11,438 bases of DNA, taken from assembly GCA_030625465.1 (NCBI GenBank), contig DAOUQS010000038.1, positions 1 to 11,438 of the forward strand. Direction: 5' to 3'. This stretch comes from Amylibacter sp. (lineage in GTDB: Bacteria; Pseudomonadota; Alphaproteobacteria; Rhodobacterales; Rhodobacteraceae). Below the pieces are notes generated by a model, which saw nothing but the letters and a program-made list of their open reading frames with translations, was not told the origin of the DNA and ran no database searches. Each line of letters begins with the position of its first letter. Within the stretch, counting starts at the first letter, position 1. The position numbers and the translations under genes were made by a program. Below, piece after piece: positions 8,102 through 11,438 of this stretch.

Positions 8102-9259
8102 ATGTTGGATCAAGCAAAAGCCAGAACAGCCAGATTGCAAAGCAAAATGGCAATAAATAATATCGATGTCGCGATATTCACCGACGAAAGCTCAATCGCA
8201 TATCTGGCCGGTTTCTGGGGGTATCTGTCTGTTGAATTCGGTCGTCCCAGCATGTTGGTTGTCTGGCCTGATAAGCCCCCCGCAATAATCACACCCCTGA
8301 TGGAAAGTGAGATGGTCGAGGCGATGACCTGGGTCAAGGACATCCATACTTGGGAAGATTTTGGACCGAACAGCTGGCAAAATGTACTATCCGCAACTCT
8401 GGGCCCAAATCCCATGCGGGTCGGTGTTGAAATAAACCTGATGCCCGCGATTGTGCGCAACTGGATGGACGATGCATTGGCCAATGCGGGTGTTACAGAC
8501 ATTGCGCCTGTCTTGGGTGAAATGCGGATGATTAAATCCCCCGAAGAGATTGAAGTAATGAAGCAAGCAGGTGCCATTGCCGGTGATATGATGGCTGCCG
8601 CCGAAGGTGCGTTGGCCGCAGGTGTGCCTGAATACGAAGCCGCTTTAGCGGTGATCAACGCAGGCACGCGCAAGGCCGCGGGTTTTCTGACCGATAAGGG
8701 GTGGGAGGCGTTTGTGTCGCCAATGATCCATAATTTGCAGATTATGCAATCGGGCAAAGACACATCCATGGTGCATCGTCGCGCCAGTGTGAAAAAGCTG
8801 GAAAAATTTGACCCAGTCTATTTCTGCTTTTGCAATATGGCGCAGTTCAAGCTGTATAAGCTGGGTTTTGACCGGATGTTTTTTGTCGAAGCTGTCTCGG
8901 ACGAGGCCGCCAAAGTTCAACAGGCAGCACTGGATGCACAACAAGCCGCGATTGCTGCGATTAAACCCGGTGTTACGGCGGAAAGCGTGGCCGAGGCGGC
9001 GAATGTTGTCTACCGCGAGCGGGGTTATGAAACGGGCTACCGCACGGGACGGTCTATAGGCATGTCCTATCTTGAAGCCCCGGAACTGAAGGCGGGCGAT
9101 AAAACTATTCTGCAACCTGGCATGACCTTTGCGGTTGACGGCGGCATATCTGTTGACGGTGAATTGGGTGGGCGTATTGGCGACAGTATCGTTGTGACTG
9201 ACACGGGGTTTGAGTATCTGACGAATTATCGCCGCGATATTTTGATCGCAGGAAGCTAA
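8102..9259 (+). CDS. Metal-ligand-less M24 (pita-bread) hydrolase, creatinase/ectoine-hydrolase-like
   Basis: A 385-residue member of the Xaa-Pro peptidase/creatinase superfamily. The creatinase N-terminal domain spans about 5-140; the pita-bread catalytic domain about 145-380, beginning at IKSPEEIEVMKQAGAIA. His225 (MVHRR) is retained. The five metal ligands of true M24 peptidases (Asp, Asp, His, Glu, Glu) appear replaced by Cys244 (or Cys242), Gly255, Arg317 (TGRSIG in place of TGHGIG), Asp346 (FAVDGG in place of a VEPG-type segment) and Gly360 (RIGDS in place of RIEDT). Creatinase and ectoine hydrolase likewise lack the metal site and hydrolyse small C-N bonds, so a non-peptidase hydrolase is inferred. 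GGAGG at 8091-8095 lies 6 bases from the ATG. It is the first gene of an operon with the nitrilase-like gene. The substrate is unknown. Confidence 0.9.
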   Translation: MLDQAKARTARLQSKMAINNIDVAIFTDESSIAYLAGFWGYLSVEFGRPSMLVVWPDKPPAIITPLMESEMVEAMTWVKDIHTWEDFGPNSWQNVLSATLGPNPMRVGVEINLMPAIVRNWMDDALANAGVTDIAPVLGEMRMIKSPEEIEVMKQAGAIAGDMMAAAEGALAAGVPEYEAALAVINAGTRKAAGFLTDKGWEAFVSPMIHNLQIMQSGKDTSMVHRRASVKKLEKFDPVYFCFCNMAQFKLYKLGFDRMFFVEAVSDEAAKVQQAALDAQQAAIAAIKPGVTAESVAEAANVVYRERGYETGYRTGRSIGMSYLEAPELKAGDKTILQPGMTFAVDGGISVDGELGGRIGDSIVVTDTGFEYLTNYRRDILIAGS

Positions 9260-9260
9260 G

Positions 9261-10031
9261 ATGAAGCTTGCCGTATTCCAATCCGCAGGCGGGGGGCTAA
9301 GTGTGCAAACGCGCCTAACCAAACTGGGTGATGCCTTGGCACAAACTGACTGTGATCTGATGATCTGCCCAGAGCTTTACCTGTCTGGTTACAACGTTGG
9401 TGATGCGGTTGGGCAGGTGGCGGATACCCAAAGCGCAGGATTTCTGGAACAAGCTGCCGCACTGGCCAAATCCAGCAAGACCGCATTGGTTATAGGATAT
9501 CCTGAACAGGTTGATGGTGTGTTATACAATTCTGCGCTGTTACTGGATGATGCAGGGCACCCCCGTGCAAATCACAGAAAACTGGCAATTCCACCGGGAT
9601 TTGAAGAGGGCCATTTCACGGCGGGAAATACGATGACCTTGTTTGATTATATGGGGCTGAAATGCGCTATTTTGATATGCTATGATGCGGAGTTCCCTGA
9701 AAACGTGCGCAAAGCGGCCCAAATGGGGGCGCAGTTGGTAATTGTGCCAACGGCATTGAATGTAAACTGGCCCGTTGTTGCTGACAAGGTTATGCCAACG
9801 CGGGCATTTGAAAACGGGGTCTGGCTGGCCTATGCGAACCATGCGGGCGTTGAAAATGGCCTAGAGTATTATGGCCATAGTTGCATTGTGACACCAACCG
9901 GGGGGGATGCTGCGCGCGCAGGCCAGGCCGAAGAAATACTGCTGGTGGAAATCGATGTAGAGGCTGTAAAAATTGCACAAAATAGGCTTCCCTATCTAAA
10001 AGACGTTACAAGTCTGTTCCCTGTGTTATAA
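9261..10031 (+). CDS. Nitrilase-superfamily amidohydrolase (carbon-nitrogen hydrolase)
   Basis: A 256-residue cytoplasmic enzyme of the nitrilase superfamily, which hydrolyses amide, carbamoyl or nitrile C-N bonds through a Glu-Lys-Cys triad. All three residues are present: Glu38 in CPELYLSGYN, Lys107 in HRKLAIP and Cys140 in LICYDAEFPE. A supporting glutamate lies near 115-116 (GFEEGHF). Length and fold elements match the small amidase branches (carbamoylase, omega-amidase-like) more than true aliphatic or aromatic nitrilases, which are usually longer. The ATG at 9261 follows the hydrolase stop codon by one base, and GGAAG at 9251-9255 lies inside that gene's end, so the two are co-translated. 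It may act on the product of the upstream hydrolase; this is inference. Confidence 0.92.
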   Translation: MKLAVFQSAGGGLSVQTRLTKLGDALAQTDCDLMICPELYLSGYNVGDAVGQVADTQSAGFLEQAAALAKSSKTALVIGYPEQVDGVLYNSALLLDDAGHPRANHRKLAIPPGFEEGHFTAGNTMTLFDYMGLKCAILICYDAEFPENVRKAAQMGAQLVIVPTALNVNWPVVADKVMPTRAFENGVWLAYANHAGVENGLEYYGHSCIVTPTGGDAARAGQAEEILLVEIDVEAVKIAQNRLPYLKDVTSLFPVL

Positions 10032-10051
10032 CCTTCCAGTCACTAGAGGGA
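10031..10051. promoter_or_regulatory. CueR-box-like dyad before cueR
   Basis: ACCTTCCAGT-C-ACTAGAGGGA has 7 of 10 symmetric matches and the ACCTTCC-N7 layout known from CueR/HmrR operators. A further GGAAGGT at 10054-10060 is a perfect complement of the left arm but also serves as the cueR ribosome binding site. A good -10 was not found, so it is unclear whether this is an active promoter. Confidence 0.4.
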
Positions 10052-10066
10052 TTGGAAGGTTTGCAG

Positions 10067-10456
10067 ATGAACATCGGTATGATTGCCAAAAAGGCTGACC
10101 TGCCTGTAAAAACCGTACGCTACTATGCCGATGTGGGGTTGGTTAAGCCCACGGGCCGCACCGATGCCGGCTATCGAACATATGACGGTAAAACCTTGCG
10201 CAAACTGATATTTGTGCGCCGTTCGCGCGCCATGGGGTTTTCCATCGAGGAATGTCGTAAACTGTTGGGGCTATTTGAAGATCAAAGTCGGGCCAGCGCA
10301 GAGGTGCGCAAGATAGCCAAGCAGCATCTGGTTGAGATCGACACAAAACTGGACGAGCTGAAAAAGCTGCAAAAAGAACTGTCCTTGCTGGTCGGCAGCT
10401 GCAACGGTGATGATCGCCCTGATTGTCCCATCCTTGATGCGCTGGGCCGTGGATAA
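10067..10456 (+). CDS. cueR: CueR-type Cu(I)-responsive MerR-family regulator
   Basis: A 129-residue MerR-family activator that senses monovalent copper (possibly silver or gold) and untwists long-spacer promoters of copper export genes. It has an N-terminal winged helix-turn-helix (about 1-70, with VKTVRYYADVGL and AGYRTYD), a long dimerisation coiled coil (about 78-108) and the metal loop SCNGDDRPDCPIL. Ser77, Cys112 and Cys120 fall at the same residue numbers as in E. coli CueR, where Ser77 marks +1-metal sensors and the two cysteines bind Cu(I). The ATG at 10067 is preferred over an in-frame TTG at 10052 because GGAAGG at 10054-10059 lies 7 bases upstream and the homologous N-terminus starts there. 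It lies 35 bases after the nitrilase stop. No copper efflux gene lies in the window. Confidence 0.92.
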   Translation: MNIGMIAKKADLPVKTVRYYADVGLVKPTGRTDAGYRTYDGKTLRKLIFVRRSRAMGFSIEECRKLLGLFEDQSRASAEVRKIAKQHLVEIDTKLDELKKLQKELSLLVGSCNGDDRPDCPILDALGRG

Positions 10457-10497
10457 CTATCAAAACTTGTGGATAGCTTGATCTTTTCTGTGGGTAT
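10448..10497 (+). other. Three evenly spaced DnaA-box-like 9-mers
   Basis: CGTGGATAA (10448-10456), TGTGGATAG (10468-10476) and TGTGGGTAT (10489-10497) lie in the same orientation. Their complements differ from TTATCCACA by one, one and two bases. Start-to-start spacing is 20 and 21 bases, about two helical turns. The first overlaps the cueR stop codon. Whether DnaA binds here is unknown. Confidence 0.3.
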
Positions 10498-10648
10498 CCC
10501 CGGATTTATTGAAGTTTTATCTTTACAGAAAGCCATTTGTATAACACCATATGTAGTAAGCAGAGCGGGAACAACCGCGATACTTAGCGAAGTCCTCTAA
10601 TTTTTGGGCATCGACCTCACTAAAACAAAAGATATGAGGGACAGGCAA
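10457..10648. other. 192-bp AT-rich spacer between cueR and the YbjN-like gene
   Basis: No coding frame is supported here. The spacer holds two of the DnaA-box-like motifs and a weak ATCAA/TTGAT stem (10459-10463 with 10478-10482) before CTTTT that might end cueR transcription. It also holds a short hairpin GCGG-GAACAA-CCGC at 10565-10578, which could lie in an untranslated leader of the downstream gene. I recognise no known riboswitch or small RNA family. Confidence 0.45.
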
Positions 10649-11152
10649 ATGGCAAACACAGAACACTATCTGGGTACAGATGATTTACATCCGATTGATG
10701 TCGTCGAAACACTTGCGACACATTACGAATGGGATTTTGACCGCGTTGCAGAAGATCAAATTGCAATGGTCGTGGAAGGGTCCTGGCGAAACTATTCAAT
10801 TACGCTTGCGTGGTCGTCGTTTGACGAAACCCTGCGGATGGTCTGTACCTTTGAAATGGATCCGCCTGCCGATACAATTCCCGCCCTATATCATGCGCTA
10901 AACGAGGCTAATGATGCGTCTTGGGCCGGTGCGTTTTCATTCTGGCGCGAACAGCGTTTGATGGTTTATCGCTATGGCTTGCTACTGGGCGGAGAGGCCA
11001 CGGCGCAACCTGAACAGGTTGACCAGATGTTGTCCGCAGCGGTTGCCGCATGCGAACGGTTTTATCCGGCGTTCCAGTTGGTCTGCTGGGGAAACAGCCC
11101 CGTGAAAGAGGCAATGGGCATTGCAATGACCGAAGCCTACGGTCGCGCTTGA
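10649..11152 (+). CDS. YbjN-domain protein
   Basis: A 167-residue protein recognised as a YbjN-family member, a small alpha/beta fold related to type III secretion chaperone-like domains. In enterobacteria YbjN affects motility and stress traits, but the molecular function is not known. The sequence is acidic with no signal peptide or membrane segment. The N-terminal part (about 8-30) carries HPIDVVETLATHYEWDFDR; the central region has the pattern WRNYSITLAW, with LPALYHALNEANDASWAG-like helices and a WRE-type strand, followed by a C-terminal helix with CERFYPAFQLVCWG. The ATG at 10649 is chosen for GAGGG at 10636-10640, 8 bases away; an upstream in-frame ATG-like start at 10604 lacks such a site. 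It directly precedes proC in the same direction, 49 bases away, and may be cotranscribed. Confidence 0.85.
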   Translation: MANTEHYLGTDDLHPIDVVETLATHYEWDFDRVAEDQIAMVVEGSWRNYSITLAWSSFDETLRMVCTFEMDPPADTIPALYHALNEANDASWAGAFSFWREQRLMVYRYGLLLGGEATAQPEQVDQMLSAAVAACERFYPAFQLVCWGNSPVKEAMGIAMTEAYGRA

Positions 11153-11176
11153 TCTTCATCTGATTTTGCACGATTG

Positions 11177-11195
11177 TCACCCTGAAAAAGGGTGA
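11177..11195 (+). promoter_or_regulatory. Hairpin enclosing the proC ribosome binding site
   Basis: TCACCCTGAAAAAGGGTGA forms a 7-bp stem with a GAAAA loop. The proC Shine-Dalgarno AAGGG (11188-11192) lies in the loop edge and 3' arm, so folding would hide it. Only three T's follow, so it is a poor intrinsic terminator for the YbjN-like gene, though partial termination is possible. Confidence 0.55.
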
Positions 11196-11201
11196 TTTGC
11201 A

Positions 11202-11438
11202 ATGGGCTTCTCTACAATAAATCAAAAAGGTCTGGTCCTGCTGGGCTGCGGTAAAATGGGGTCTGCCATGTTGCAGGGCTGGTTGGCGCGGGGCATCAAA
11301 CCGGGTGCGGTGACGATCCTTGATCCGCACCCCTCTGACTGGGTGCAAAGTCTGGTTGCCGAAGGTGTTTCGCTGAATGTCGATTTACCACCGGCCCCTG
11401 CGGTTTGCATTCTGGCCGTGAAACCACAAATGATGGGT
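11202..11438 (+). CDS. proC: Pyrroline-5-carboxylate reductase, N-terminal part, cut by window edge
   Basis: ProC reduces 1-pyrroline-5-carboxylate to L-proline with NAD(P)H in the cytoplasm, the last step of proline synthesis. The 79 visible residues show the Rossmann dinucleotide-binding motif LLGCGKMGSAML (13-24), the end of beta-2 in VTILDPHPS and the family phrase ILAVKPQ near the window end. The ATG at 11202 has AAGGG 9 bases upstream, within the hairpin at 11177-11195. The remaining roughly two thirds of the protein lies outside the window. It follows the YbjN-like gene on the same strand. Confidence 0.93.
   Translation, partial: MGFSTINQKGLVLLGCGKMGSAMLQGWLARGIKPGAVTILDPHPSDWVQSLVAEGVSLNVDLPPAPAVCILAVKPQMMG

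Noticed and set aside
8110..8769. 219-codon open frame on the minus strand inside the hydrolase gene
   Set aside because: It lies fully antisense to a clear enzyme gene, shows no recognisable family and has no start signal; it is a shadow frame.
8102..9259. DMSP lyase DddP (an M24-fold enzyme common in roseobacters)
   Set aside because: DddP keeps the metal-binding Asp/Asp/His/Glu/Glu set and is longer; this protein has lost those ligands.
8645..9322. 225-codon open frame on the minus strand across the hydrolase-nitrilase junction
   Set aside because: It is antisense to two well-supported genes and its product is not protein-like; it is a shadow frame.
7218..10031. Complete ectoine degradation operon
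   Set aside because: EutA- and EutD-like enzymes are present, but no eutB, eutC, eutE/doeB, transporter or MocR-type EnuR regulator is in the window, and the hydrolase has Cys where I recall ectoine hydrolase having Glu.
10052..10066. TTG start for cueR
   Set aside because: It would lie over the Shine-Dalgarno and add five residues before the conserved N-terminus.
10448..10560. Chromosomal replication origin
   Set aside because: Only three imperfect DnaA-box-like motifs and no origin-linked genes (dnaA, hemE, parAB) nearby.

Overview
The window looks like a chromosomal segment of an alphaproteobacterium, most likely a Rhodobacterales (Roseobacter-group) member. The basis is recognition of gene families and gene order (sat beside trxB; lgt, a MidA-type methyltransferase and pgeF overlapping in one operon; a UbiK-type BMFP protein; a YbjN-like gene before proC), together with moderate GC and AT-rich spacers. 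No rRNA, tRNA, CRISPR array, insertion sequence or phage gene was seen. Genes are densely packed, and no stretch over 300 bases lacks a gene.

Region 1 (1-3464) is housekeeping and redox. It holds the 5' part of ATP sulfurylase (sat, minus strand), thioredoxin reductase (trxB, minus) followed by a clear intrinsic terminator, a secreted Sel1-repeat protein (plus), and an Lrp/AsnC regulator (plus) with a 15-bp palindrome upstream. Region 2 (3465-6563) has a minus-strand operon lgt > MidA-type methyltransferase > pgeF in which both junctions are 4-base ATGA overlaps. Divergent from it is ubiK, whose product ends in a KKPAA tandem-repeat tail.

Region 3 (6553-10031) is the accessory and most interesting part. 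It is a compact divergent catabolic-looking cluster. On the minus strand an Asp/Glu-racemase-superfamily enzyme (maleate isomerase/EutA/arylmalonate decarboxylase type) is translationally coupled to a GntR-family repressor. On the plus strand lie a pita-bread (M24/creatinase) hydrolase that has lost the canonical metal ligands and, one base later, a nitrilase-superfamily amidase. The 116-bp divergent spacer holds a near-consensus sigma-70 promoter for the racemase-gntR operon, with a perfect 12-bp palindrome over its -10/+1 region and a degenerate copy 62 bp away. I infer an inducible pathway that opens a C-N bond in a small nitrogenous compound, releases an amide or carbamoyl nitrogen and isomerises or racemises a carboxylic acid. 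The substrate is unknown. The enzyme set recalls ectoine and creatine catabolism but matches neither.

Region 4 (10031-11438) has a CueR-type Cu(I) sensor with the expected Ser77/Cys112/Cys120 but no copper efflux gene in view. A 192-bp spacer follows with three evenly spaced DnaA-box-like motifs, then a YbjN-family protein and the start of proC, whose ribosome binding site lies inside a 7-bp hairpin.
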